A DNA stretch of 64,000 nt from Lingula anatina (taxonomy: Eukaryota; Brachiopoda; Lingulata; Lingulida; Lingulidae). Every line of letters begins with the position of its first letter. The first letter of the stretch is position 1. Below the pieces are notes generated by a model. It searched no databases and was not told the origin of the DNA. It saw only the letters and a program-made list of their open reading frames with translations. Of this stretch, positions 27,413-40,410 are shown piece after piece. The translations under genes were made by a program, and so were the position numbers. The stretch lies in NCBI RefSeq assembly GCF_001039355.2, contig NW_019775804.1:1-64000 (forward strand), in the 5' to 3' direction.

Positions 27413-27661
27413 TGACCTTGAACACCTTAACAGGAGGCTGGTGACCTTGACCTCTGACCCATTTACTGATATCATGAACACCGACTGCTGCATTAACCAA
27501 GATTGAGGGCTGGGGATGTTTATCTTAACATGGTCAAGAAATAAAGTTGATCCTATTGCCAATCATGACAAACTGACAAGATTTCTCACTTTGTCATAAT
27601 GGCCTTCAGCGGATGACCCACTGACCATTAGTGACCTTGAACTTCATGAACTTGACCTTGA
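27413..27661. promoter_or_regulatory. Cluster of four TGACCTTGA nuclear-receptor-type sites
   Basis: TGACCTTGA (reverse complement TCAAGGTCA, the extended half-site of ERR/SF-1-type orphan nuclear receptors) occurs at 27413-27421, 27442-27450, 27632-27640 and 27653-27661. At 27448-27460 the sequence TGACCTCTGACCC also has the direct-repeat-1 form. The cluster lies just after the GULP1 stop codon. Binding is an inference; the repeats could also be simple-sequence drift. Confidence 0.35.
27540..27545 (+). terminator. GULP1: First candidate polyadenylation signal of GULP1
   Basis: AATAAA about 252 bases after the stop codon. Its use is not proven; further AATAAA hexamers follow downstream. Confidence 0.45.
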
Positions 27662-30332
27662 TAATCTTTCAGTAAATATAAGCAAGCAGAAATTCAAATC
27701 ACATATCAACTGAAATGATGCTCAAGGTGTGTGAAAATGAGACCATAAGGAGGGAAGCGAGTGTCACCGTGAGGGAACCTCTTAGCAGTGTGAAACATTA
27801 TCACATTAAGACAGACTACGTGGGTGCAGTTGACTTCAGAGACTTGGAGATGCCCCCTGCTGTAACCTTGTACCTCCATTGTTTACTTTTGATAGGAGAT
27901 ATAACAGAAATGTAAACACTTGTCCAATGCACTTACTTCAGAGGATATTTGAGTATTATAATTTCCACATTAATCAAACCATAAGCAGTATGTGTTGTAG
28001 TCATTCTGTACATTGCATAGTATGACATCCTATAAAATATCCACTTAATATATTAATATTGTCTGCATAGAGAAAATCTGCATATATTTTTGTGGAATAT
28101 GTAACCTAGAGCGTAATTAGTAATAGGCTGCATTCAGAAAAGCATACTAAACTTGTCCAAATATGGCAACTGACTAAAAAGCTTGGTATCTATTCCTGTA
28201 ATAGAAACTGTATAGATTTCCTGTGGGGAATGTTCAAGTGGGTCGGCCATACTTTGACACGTGGACTAGTTAGTCCCCTGTTCTGAATGTGGCCATATAT
28301 TAGTCATGGGAAGCACAATGGATTGGTGGGTTATGTGACTTTGTCTGGGGGAATTCTGTAGACCACTACTACTAGTATAGACCTGAAATCTTGATGAAAT
28401 TTTATGTGCCAAATGGAGATAAATATTGGAAACAGGACAGAGAAGAGCATGTCTGGTATCAAAATATGTGCAGATGAAGCAAATATCAAATTAACATGCA
28501 TATTAAAACCGTAAGTTTTTAAATTATGAAATTTACATTATGTAGTTGTGGGTAGGGGCAGTCTTTATACATATTTAGGTAGCTGAGGAATGTAAACAGG
28601 AGTTGATGGAGCAATGGCAGAGTGTATAGAAATGACTGCCAGACTATGGTTATAAAAATAATGTTCCATGTTTTTTTTTTTTGCAAATGGAACTACTTTG
28701 AACTCTTTATCAAATAAAAAATTGAATCATATTAACTTCAGTGGTTTCTTTGTGAGGTAGAAGGGACTGATAAAAAATCTATGGATTTTTCTTGAGTTGG
28801 ATATGTTGACAGTCAAGCAGAGCTGTCTTTAAGTGTTCATTTAGTGCTTGAAACAATATATATGAATAATGTATAGAATGCAGCTCTGACTCCCAGGGCG
28901 CAGTGTATTGTATAAAGATGAGGTCAGTCTGTGCAATATATATATATATATATATATGTAAACGACGTAGCCATGTATCACTTTATATACAATATATGTA
29001 ACATGATAGATGAATACAAGTTTTAGCAGTGACCTGAGATATAAAGTTTGTGTATATGTTTTGTGTCAACAGAAAGTTAATGATTCATTCAAAACATATT
29101 AGGATGGATTAAGTCCTGTTATCTCAGCCTATTGTGAGGTTGTTTGATCTGATGTCCACACGGTCCATGAAGCAACTGTGGTCATGTACAACTGTGTCCA
29201 AATTCTGGGAAGGCAGAGGAGGTGGATCCCCCCCCCCAAACAATTACTTTATTTTTCAACAATACTTTGATCACAAACTTGATAATTAGAATCCACTATC
29301 ATACGATCTTCTCTGATCCTACAAATACTGAGATGATGAAATATGTTCCTGATGACTTATCAGATTTTTGCCCAAAATAAATTTACGGCTATCTTTCACC
29401 ATTATTAACCTCTGTGAATAATTTTCACGTAATAATTTTATAACTAAGACAGTTTATGAGCTAAATATATTAAACTGAGTTGCATTATGCCACTCCATTA
29501 CAGAAGTCACTTTTCTTTGACATCAAACCTCAACTTGTGTCTTTGATAGAATTATTGGCATAGTTTGCATTACCAATATTAACATTCTAAGGGAGTTGTG
29601 CGCAAAAAAAAAAAAAAATTGAAAAAGAAAATATTGTGATTTTTCAATGGGTGCCTTACATTGTTGAAATATATGCCATAAAACTAGTGTTGAAATTTAG
29701 TATATACTTCTACACTTCAAAGGGCATTGCATTTTCACAAATGATGTTTATAGGCATATATTCTGTACTTGTTGATTGATGAATTTGTTCTACAACTTTT
29801 ATCATAGATGCAATTTTTTTTCTTTTTTTTTTAACAATTATCAACATTATGGTGACATATAGGTGATTGGGCTACTAAGTGTAAGATTTTCTTGTTTGAA
29901 TCTCAAATTTGCAACACTTTCTTCTAAAAATGCAGCTGTTTAGCTCCAGATTTGACAAAAAAAAGCCCTACAGACACTGAAGCGGTTTTAATAGCACTCT
30001 AAATATTATTTTTGATTCATTTATGTAGAATAAAAGCAGCTTTGTTGGACCTATGCAGTGTATATAGGACAAAATGCATATACATTTATATATACAACAT
30101 TCTTATACATAGATATACATATCCAAGTTAGAACAGTGAATCTGCATGAACATCAATTATTATCATGAAAGGATAATTGGTATTATACCAGAAATGTCAT
30201 CTCAAATGTTTGTAGTTACATAAATAGAAACTGCTACAAGTTGGATATTTGATATTTTTATTATTGTATTTCAGTAATAAAATCCCGGATTTATTTGTAT
30301 TTATATAGCGAATTGATAAGGGTATAAATAAA

Positions 30333-32370
30333 TGTCTCTGTAAATATTCATGAAGTAAAAATTACTGTATTGATGACACGACAGATGTGACCCCAAGCAC
30401 ACAGTTAATATATTGTCATTATCAGAAACTTAAGCAGTTTTAAAAAAATTTCTTGGAACAATTTACGAGATTAAATATGTTTATATCAAAATATATAGTG
30501 ACCTTGTTGTTTTGTGCTATGAAATTATTTTGTTAAACATGCATGTAGAAGAGTTTTCAGTAAACTGGGGATCGGGGTGGGGTGGGGGGGCAGAGAACTG
30601 CTTCATTTCAGGTTCATGTATCTTGTTTGAATGCAAGAGGATTTGTTTTAAGTCATGAAAATGCATCAAGTGGCTTCAAAATAACCCGCCAGCGTTGTTT
30701 GCAAGTTGGACATCCAGATATGTGACTTTTGTATGCCATTATTGACCGTTTTCTCTTATTTACAAAACCATCTTGGTTCTAAAAGTGACCTGCATGGAAA
30801 GTTGTAACACAGTCTTTTTCTATCGCTTTAACTTTTGTTACCTGCACACAAGAATGCTTAGTACGAAATTTTCTTTTTGCAAAACACTTAAAAAACAATA
30901 GCATAACATTTAAAACATAATTTACCAATCCATATATTCAAAGTTATTTTTTATTTTTTTATTTTCAGTGTGGGAAACTTCAGTGGCCGTGGAGTGAAAT
31001 TACTCCAGGGAAATTTGAATGTTGAAGTCAAGTTGTTAACACTGTATATACACGTGTACCTTAAAAAAAAAAGGCCACTGTTACAGACAAACTTACAGTA
31101 CTGTTATCAGTTTATATTTTACAAAACTGGAAATAAACATAGTTAACTTGGACACAAGTTTTGAAACAAAATTCCTGCGACAACGTCAATGCATTTTCCA
31201 CTGATTGGGCATAATTTTGGATTGTCAGAAAAAACTGAGAAATTCCTCGTTGGCCAACCGAACACGGGACTGTTTACAGTCATATAACCACCAATATAAT
31301 TGGAAATCGAATTGATAAACAGAAAAAAAACATATTTCTGCCCCATAAGTAAGGATTTCCAACCATGAGACTGTGTGTGTAAACTGTGTAGTCTCACAAG
31401 TCACAACAAAAGTCAGAGAAATTATTGTTCCTACAGGCACCTTCCCTTCTCTCTTGTCTAATTCAAGTTTCAATGCTGAATTATCAGTGTTGGAAGTTTA
31501 AATGTTGATGTCTCAATCTTTCACCAAAGTGCTGTTTATTGTATTAACTACAGAAGACACTGTATATTATCAAGTACTAAATCTCATTTTCAAACCATTG
31601 TTTCAATCAAACATGCAGTACTATGTTCCAACTGTGAGATAATTGTTAGAACTGCACTGAGATCATTTACTTTCTTTTTTTCGCTATCAAACATCTGAAC
31701 ATTGAAACTGAGATGCCCTTAAATCCTCATTTTCATTTGTAAGTCAATAATAATAACTGAAGTCTACAACAGAATAAAATACTTGTTCTTCAAGAAGAAA
31801 CCACTACATTCTAATGTACCAAGATCTCTTAATAGCACAATGGTTTGGTCTTGACACAGTCTAGGTTTTACTTTATTATGTTGTCTAATGTCAAGATTAG
31901 CATCTCCACCTTGATTAGTTCAAATTACAGATCTTCCAAGCTTTGTTAATGTTTTTTTTTAATTTGACCTTGTCATAGACAAAGATATGTTTATCCAAAG
32001 TGCACAAAATTACGAACTAATCATCTGTAGCACAAAATAATGAAGTTTACCACAACCCAGCTCAGCACATGAAAATGTTCTGGTATTATTCATAAAGTCT
32101 CTTCAATAACAAAACCCAAAAGATTCAATAATGAGTCATAAAAAACACAGGACATTAAGTAGAACTTGCATCTATGTCTGAAAAACTAATAAAAGATCCA
32201 GATCATGTAAAACATCATCTGCATAGAATGTTCTTTTGCTATCAAATAAAACCCATTGATCAGAAAAGAACATTCCAATAACCTAACAAAATATATTTTC
32301 CTTTCAGAATATTCTAACAAATACTTCACTGAGGTTTTGAACCAAACAACTAATGTTGTCTCACTACACG
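30333..32370. other. Convergent intergenic region and USP1 3' UTR
   Basis: No coding sequence was seen between the GULP1 3' region and the USP1 stop codon. On the minus strand, AATAAA candidates for USP1 (TTTATT on the plus strand) are at 31872-31877 and 31535-31540. The two overlapping minus-strand frames at 31143-31473 have no splice context or recognisable homology. Confidence 0.5.
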
Positions 32371-35300
32371 CTATACAAGGACCACTCTCTCGTAGGGGAC
32401 GGGAGTCATTTTGTAAAACAATAAGTATGGCGTCTCGCAGATACTGACTTGTTTATTCAACAAGCTCTGCATGTCTTCTTCGCTTTTAAGACAAATCCTT
32501 TCATCATCACACTCAAACCAATTCCCAGAATAGTCTGGGATGTCTACTTCATTCTGGGTGTAGATATTACAGGAGTTTGCTTTCCCTGCAGTTTCTTCTC
32601 CTTTCCGTTTAATTCTCTCAGAAACGGGGCGTTGTCGCTCTGCAGATTTGACGTCCGTCTTTTTGGAGGGGTCCTTCATCTTGTGAACAGGGGGTGCTTT
32701 GACGTAGGCAGTGTAGTGACCGGAGGAGATGGAAATACCGCTGTGCATGACAACTGCATACAATTCAAATCTGGAGTGAAGTGAAAATGAATCGAATGAG
32801 ATACATTCATTGTAACTCTTATCTCAAATCATTCTGTCAAATTACCAACACCCAAAAACTCTTTTTTTGCAGCTATATTTATATTTCTTTTTGACCTTCC
32901 ATTCCTGGACAAACTGATTTTAATTGCAATTCTCTTGAACAAATAATGCCTAACATATTTTCTCTCTTCATTTTGAGGAGTAAAATATCTGAACCTGAAA
33001 ATTTTTAAAGATCTTTATATCATTAGAATATACCTTTATTGAAAACAATCTTACAAACGACACAAGTTAACAATGGTAGGAAAATACTAGCTTGTGTTCA
33101 AAAACTTAATTACTGTCTGATCTAACTACTAAGCTAATAAGGGACATTTTCTCCTAGAATATACTCACTCATGACTGTGTTTACGACAAGGCTGTTTGCA
33201 CCTGTTACTGAAGCAGGGTAAAACCAGGGGCGTGGCCACGAAATCATTCACCTTGGAGATACCACCAAATAACCTGCAACCAGACAAAGACACATAAATA
33301 ACTATCATCATTAACCTGTGTATAAAATGTATCCTTGTCAAAGTTTACCTTCAAGTTACCTGCAATAAAGGAAAGATGCATATATCATAATTATTGAACT
33401 AAAGTATATATAATATGTATCCTTGGCCTTCTTGTGATATTGAAATTGAAATGCATTTATATGATATTGATACGTATTGTGAAAAACAAAACTCTCTGTC
33501 ATTTAACATTACTTCTCCTGATGAAGTCTATGGGATATAGAGGAAATGTCAGAACTCACTCCATCTACCCTTCTTCACTTGACTGAATCAACAAATAGTC
33601 AAATAAAAATAAACACCTTATTTTCCTATCAACACCCGATTCTTACCCTGAGTTTGCCTCAAATCTCTTGAGATGAAGCATCAGTATCTGTGGCAGCCTG
33701 ACATACTGGGTGGACCTCTCAGCTTCCACGTATCTGTGGCACTGATCGCAGAAATATTTATTATCATCCTGCAGACGTTCTATCTCTGAGAAAGCCTCCA
33801 TCAACCAACTTACACTGCCAGGCTTACAGGACTCGTCTAAAATAAAGAATGGGATGGAGAAAGGTGAACATTTTTAAGGAATTTCACTCAGTGATAAATT
33901 AAACACTGGTCTAAGCTACTATCACTTGACACTGTATAATTTCCCACTTGGTATTGATGAAAATTTTGATGAAAACAGCGACTAATGAATAGCATTAGCA
34001 TTTTTCTTCTTTCAAAATTATCTACTTCCCCCAGTAAAACAAGAAATTTCATGTGAAAAAAAAAAACTGCAGCTCTCACCATCTGTCTCATCATCAGTGT
34101 CCCCCTCTTCTTTCTTGACTTTCTCTTTCTTCACTGGGACCCCAATGTCCTGAAAGTCCTCCTTCCTCTGCGTGAACCCCTCACACTCCAGACATCGCGT
34201 CCTCAGGGCCATGCTGCCCTGGAACATGAATGCACAACATTGCTATCACATGACCTAATGCTGAATCATTTCAATAACATGTAAGTATATCTCCTGAATA
34301 GAGGCTATTCACCTGGATAGCCTCATTACCTGATGAAAATGTTCTCATATTCTTATGGAATGGCTTTCAAATTTATTGCCAACTGACACAACTCAAATTT
34401 TTTCTTTCAACTGTGAGATAAAACGGACAACAAGCTCATCCATGAAGTACATTTCCATCCATAAAATCTCTCACCTGAAACAAATCCTGAACCAAACAGT
34501 CCAGCTCGTTGGTCTTTCTTCTGTGAGATTTCGGCGACTTGGCCGGGGACGCCATGTACGTGTCTGGCTGGTGGGCGTCCATCTTGTCTTCTGGATCCGT
34601 GTCATCTTTATTCCCGACTCGGTCGCCATTCACAACTTTGACAATCTCAAGATCCACGTCCATGCGCCTGCCGCTCTCAGATGGTAATTCCGAAGTTTTG
34701 TTCGATTTATCACCATGTTTGGACGAGAGAGACAAATTGCCAGACTGATTTTTGGAACTGATACTGACGCCCATTTTTTCAAAAGACTGTTTAATAGTCA
34801 TATTGGATTTCGTTTTTTGAGCATCTTTAGTCTCTACACCTTTTTGGTCTACTTCAGAAATGTTGGACAAATGATTACTGTCATTCCCTGACTTCCCATT
34901 AAGAGCACCAAAGAGATCTATTTTAATCTTATTAACACTGTCTTGTTTTGTCCCAGTACCACTTTCACACACAGTGCTCAGGTTTTTGTTTTCTTTCTTT
35001 GGGGAGCAGTAATTATCTATAGCATGTCTGTTTAGTTTAACCTGAGGGCTGCCTGGACTGAGTTTGGCATCTTGTACATGAGATTTTGCATACTGAGAGA
35101 TCATCTCACTATCCCTGTCTGAGCAATTCCAACTCGATGAGGATGTATCTCCTGCCTTCTGCTGAGTATTTTTCTTCGGAGATTCCAAAAACGGACTCCG
35201 TTCAATCTTAACATAGGCCCCTGAGAGAAGCTTATTGTCTTTGGCCTTTTGTTTGGGGTCAATTTTAATCCCGGCTTGACAGGTGTTTTTAGAGCTCAGT

Positions 35301-38300
35301 GGGTCTGGTGTGGCAGTAAGTCTAACAAAGGCCGCGCTGTTCAATTTCCTGTCCTCCACAATGTCAATGTTTTCTTGGAAATGATGAGACCTGCCATTTT
35401 GTTTGGTTGGAGTCAGGGAGCTGTTGTTAGGCTCTCCGCCACCTGCAAGAGGACTGGGTTCCCTCTTAATGACTGCTCCCCGCATCCCCAGCCTCTTTTT
35501 GGCAAACATGGCAGTAATGCTTGGCTGTTTAGAATCCGAGTTTGACTTCAAAGGTTTTGGCAAGGGTTCCTCAAAACCAAGTCCATTTTCTCCACTGAAA
35601 CTTTTCGACAGAACTTCCTGAGATACAGATTTAGAGTGCTTCTTTTTCTTAGACTGTCCTTTCAAAGGCACATTTTTCTCAGCGTCATGGTCAAGACAAG
35701 AATCACTTTTGCCCTTCCTGGGTCGTCCTCTTTTCCTCCCCACTATTGCACCAGCCCCATCTTTTTTCAGCACAGGTCTCTGACTGCCTGGACCCATGCT
35801 GTCATCATTTCCATTGATGTTTGCATCACCATTTCCTGCAGAAAAGACAAAAACTACGAATTTCAGAACCATTCCACAGATCTGCTCAACAAAGAAACAT
35901 TTGAAAACCATAAATCTTATTCACTATTCATAATTGTTCAATATTGAACAAGCCAAGGGCAGCTTCTGGTCATAAAATAACCTGAAAGTATTGTTAACCT
36001 TTGTTGTATTTGACAGGATCAAGTCCAAAACTTGATTTTTGTCCTCCAATACATACCTGGTTACAAGAGTATGTAAAAAAAATTCACCACTCATTTATAT
36101 ATCTATTTATGTGAAGTGAAAAAGTATTAACTTGCTGTGCTGTTTTTTTTTTCTTTAAAAAATTGGAGACATTTATCCAGAATCTGTTATACCTTTTTTT
36201 TTAAGAGAATAATCCACCACAATAATTGAGTGATTTACAGTAATTACTCATTACATTAAGAAAGCATAAACAAATAATTTTAGTAATCTTTTAAAATGTT
36301 GATTCAAAAGTTTGGAAAAAGTTGACATTGTGAGTAAGCTATCAGAACAATGCGAGGTGTTAGAAAATCTTAAATCATCAACTTCTTATGAGCAACAACA
36401 GACACGGCTTTGTGCGTTAAGCAAAAGGAAGAGAGAAATGTATTGGGGGTGGGGCTCAAGAGAGGGGTCTGGGGGTTGCTGACGTCAAAATAATAATAAT
36501 AATAATAATAATAAAGTAATAATAATAAAATAAAAAAATTAAAATTAACCAAAAAGTGATGTCAAACTTCCAATTAAAATCAGAAAAATATCACGCCTGA
36601 ACAGTTCAACAGAGGTCCCCCACCTTTCTCCTGTTTCATGTCATGTCCATTCCAGTCCTGACTGGGACGAACACCAGTGATCTCTTCCACTGCATCCTCC
36701 AGACACAGTCTCTTCCTACTCCTAGGTGAGGGTGACGTCTTGGTGTCCACACCTGTCACCTTAGTGCCATCCTCCTCCTCTGTCTGTTTCACAGGGGTCA
36801 CTTCATTGTTGACAGAGGTGAACTTGGAGGTGAGGTTTTTACCACCACTGACGTGTTCTATGATGTCCTCTGCAGTGTAGATCTTTATACTGGGAGATGA
36901 GTGTTTGGGAGTGTGGGGGACTTTTAACTCTTCTACTTTCCTCACTGGACTAGATTCTGAATTGATAAAAACACCAGATTAATTTTCTATTATTTAAGTC
37001 TACGTCAGCATTACATAATTAATCTTACAAAACACCTGTAAAAAAAACAGACTTAACCAAGCTGCAATATTGTAAATACAAGACGACATTCCTAACTGAA
37101 AGAAGACTTGATATAACAGCATCCAATTCAATCAGGTTAATTTCTACAAAGACCAACAAACAAGGCAGCAAAGCTGTCAAACAGACATGCATATAAATGA
37201 CAAAACTAAGAGTAAAAATCTATGCTAGGTTAACTGTGTGATACATCGACAATCCATTACCTTGAGTACCATTAGCAGGTTTCTGATCTGACCTTGAACC
37301 AGCAAGGTCATGACCTTTTGACCCTAATTCATCTACTGATATTAGATTCTTCTTCACAGAATTTTTCTGGAAAAACTTCATTAAAGTTGGCTGCTTGGAA
37401 TCAGGCACTGGCTCAATACTTGGCACGACCTTGTACTTGTTGACCTCTGTAGTGGCGTCCTCTATATAGGCCAGCATGCACCTGAGAACTTCATGTGCAT
37501 CATGTTGGAGGTTGCCCTCAAACATGGGATTCAGGTCTCTGGTCAAGAATAAAACAACACAATAATAATCAATAAAATAAGAATATGTATATAGATATAT
37601 ATATTAGATATAATATTAGATATAAATATTTTAGACTTCATTTTTGTTACGTCTTCTCATTAAAATGTATCTAAGCAAATCAAAATTATTACAGAAAATT
37701 ATCTTTAGATCTGAAGTACCTTTGTGTCAATTTTTCATGGTGACAAATTTGAAAGAAAAAAAAGAAATAAATTGCATACACACCTACCACCCACAACATG
37801 CATATGCACACACACACACATTTTATCTAATAAACACAAACTGTATCCCAGCTGTCTCACCTGACAATATCTAGCAATCTCTCAGGTCTTGTAAACAGAA
37901 GCTCAGTACCTGGGTTAACACACTTCTCTTCTAGACGGTCCATTCTGTTAAACAGCTGGAAAGGCACAGTGATATATGTATACTTCACCAATTTTGAATG
38001 GCACATTGTACGTAATGATCTACAATTTAATCCTATGTACACTTCCTATATATCCTATTTATGATGCAAAATGTTGTGTATTGTAAGTATGGTAAGTATT
38101 TACTAAAAGGCATTTTAAATTCATTTTACCATCTGAGAATATAAAAGGAACATTTGTAAAAAATTACATCAGCAAATGAAATGTAAACAGTTATGTAATT
38201 TACACAAGGTAAACACAATCATGCACTAATGATATGTAAAATATATACCTTGTGTAGAGTTCTCACCAGCTTCCATGGCAAGAGATCACCAGATGAACTG

Positions 38301-38585
38301 TCTCCCTGAAACATGGAAAAGGAAGTGACCTTAAGAGAATAAGAGGAGTCCCCCCCTCCCCCAAACCTACTACAAACTTCCTGCATCCCTCTTTGAAAAC
38401 AGCCTTTTGTATTGTCTCAACACTGAACAGCCACTGCTGATAACAGGAACACACAAATCTAATGCAGAAATGCCTTAATGCCCAACTGACAAAAGTTGAG
38501 TTGAAACCAGAACAAATATACAAAATAAGAACATACTATAAGACATATTAGGACATATGAATGCAATCCCCCCTCCCCCCCAAGG

Positions 38586-38679
<94 letters not shown>

Positions 38680-40042
38680 TTAAAATAAATAAATAAAATA
38701 TATAAATAAATATATAAATAAATAAAAATCCCAGATTGGATTAAAATAGTGCCAGTACACAGCAACATACCTCTCCACTTTTAGCCTCGGCAGCCAGTTT
38801 TCTCTCTATAACACTCAGTTCCTTGTACAGAATAGACAACTGCTGGGAGAATCCTGGCGTGTACCTCAATACTTGGAGCACACTGTTCAGGAAACAAGTA
38901 TTACCTAAGAAGGACACCAAACTTCAAGAATCAGACTAAAAGGTTAAGATTTATGTTTGTATTAATTAGTGAACTGATGGTGAAGGAAAATATGCCCATG
39001 TATCTACCTTTATTATCATTATTTTTATTATTATTTTATTTTTAGTGATATCATTATTATTATTATTTAAACACAAAGGATTCCAAAATTACTCAAAATG
39101 AGAGACCCCACTGCTTATGTTGTAATACAACAAACAAAGTAAAATTAGGTGAAAACATATTGCTTAAATGTTGACAACCTCTTCAAAATATATTGGCATA
39201 TGCCATTCAGGGGTGGATTGAGGCCACCTTCTGGGTCTTCCAGAAGGCAGTCAGATTTTCAAGTTTACATTGACGGGCATATAAATTTTTCTATCAGAAG
39301 ACGGTAAAAAATGGAGGATGGATCAAGAAAGATAAGTTGGAAAACTGTCAAAAAATTGCTCTTGATCTGCCCTTGATATTGATATCACAGTGCTAGAACA
39401 CATGCACACTCACACATGACTAATACATAAAATTAATACTTCCATTAATAACATAATATGTGCTGTGATTACCCAGATTTTCCAAGCCAGCCACTTTAGG
39501 CACCTCCTTCACCTCGAGCTCTCTACGCTCTGTAGCCTCTGTCTCAAGAGGTGGCAGCTCACTCTCCTCTTCTTCTTGGACTTTACTACAAGATACAATA
39601 CAATAAGAAATCAAAACAAAGTTTAGTACTGGAATGTAACCAAATGTGAATTGCTCATGGTAATGAATGTGAACATTGTACATTTATGATTTCTGCTTGA
39701 AAACAGGTGTCGTATGTGACATTTTAAGAGTCAGAGATTATGTTTCAGTTCAGTGCAAAAATATAAAGACAATAATAGCAAATTTACATGAAAAAAGGAG
39801 AGTTCGATGATGATTACAAGGACTATAATTGATAACATAAAAAAATTATTAATATAGAAATGCTAAAGGATTATTCCTTTACAAACTAACAATTCCACCT
39901 ACCTTGGAGCACCATCTCCTGTCTGGGGAGACTCACATTTTTGCTGGTCAACTTCTTCTGTCTTCTGCTCTGATTTGTTCTTTAACTTTAAGGACAGACG
40001 AGGGCGTTTTCTAACGGGCCCTTGGCCCTCACCAACTGTCAT
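32371..40042 (-). CDS. USP1: USP1 deubiquitinase, 12 coding exons, 1114 aa (using copy A for exons 1-6)
   Basis: Exons 5' to 3': 39903-40042, 39473-39585, 38771-38904, 38249-38305, 37861-37955, 37261-37538, 36624-36956, 34475-35835, 34080-34218, 33647-33836, 33169-33273, 32371-32770. All are GT-AG and phases agree (3345 nt). Family marks: RPRLSLKLK near the N-terminus; Cys box GLENLGNTCFLNS with catalytic C88; QHDAHEVL; zinc-finger pairs CLEC (846/849) and CDQC (913/916); His box SSGHYTA (H1000); Asp box FECDDERI (1070/1071); ending TPYLLFYK. Known role: with UAF1 it removes ubiquitin from FANCD2 and PCNA in the nucleus. It is longer than human USP1 (785 aa) because of exons 7-8, which are acidic/Ser-rich and carry an AT-hook (RKRGRPRKGK, ~417-426). 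The His-Asp insert is short and lacks the Gly-Gly at which human USP1 cleaves itself. PIP-like motifs lie at 229-236 and 487-494. The start at 40042 is chosen because it opens the conserved N-terminus just after an acceptor. Confidence 0.95.
38601..38676. repeat. (AT)n microsatellite in USP1 intron 3, copy A
   Basis: About 76 bases of AT dinucleotides after an A run. The matching place in copy B (about 42400-42440) is a C run followed by about 36 A residues, so this locus differs strongly between copies. Confidence 0.95.
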
Positions 40043-40122
40043 CTCACCTACTGACCTAAGATACATGATGATGATGATTTCAGGGCTCAAATGTGAAAAT
40101 AGTTTCATTGGATTTCAGTTTT

Positions 40123-40410
40123 GATAGTCAGAAAGTTTTCATTTATTATAATTTACCTGTTTTGTCTGTTCACTCTGACAGACTTGGTCACAAGTGGATT
40201 ACCTGTTCAGGTGAAGGTCAACAGGTAATTACCTCCGTCTTGATGATGACTTGTTAGTCCTCTCGCCCCCTCCCCCCCATGGGGGTTTGAGAACAGAGAT
40301 GAAGGAGCGTGCAAGATGTCCCATATATATTGCGACATTCTCAAACCTATCCTGGGGGGGGGGGGTAAATCAAATATCTGGATCTATCATAAATGAAAAC
40401 TTTCTGGCTA
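40123..40410. repeat. Fold-back (inverted repeat) insertion present only in copy A
   Basis: The 22-base arm atagtcagaaagttttcatt.. (40124-40145) returns inverted at about 40389-40410 with one mismatch. An inner perfect 9-bp pair, gtttgagaa (40285-40293) and ttctcaaac (40338-40346), lies beside C-rich and G-rich blocks that can also pair. In copy B the left arm is followed directly by gatagatccagatatttgat, which in copy A appears inverted next to the right arm. This suggests an inverted-repeat element or an inversion event in one haplotype. Confidence 0.7.

Larger units (their letters stand above)
27289..30332 (+). other. GULP1: GULP1 3' UTR and downstream non-coding region
   Basis: Non-coding after the stop at 27286-27288. 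AATAAA-type signals occur at 27540-27545, 28713-28718, 30277-30282 and 30327-30332, so transcripts could end at about 27.56 kb (short UTR) or much later. The 66-codon frame at 27715-27915 is not supported. A TA run lies near 28936-28957. The true 3' end cannot be fixed from sequence. Confidence 0.5.

Noticed and set aside
34355-34748. Plus-strand frames of 110 and 69 codons
   Set aside because: They are antisense shadows of USP1 exon 8, which has conserved protein content and matching splice phases.
35249-35947. Plus-strand frames of 72-103 codons
   Set aside because: Antisense shadows of the 454-codon USP1 exon 8.
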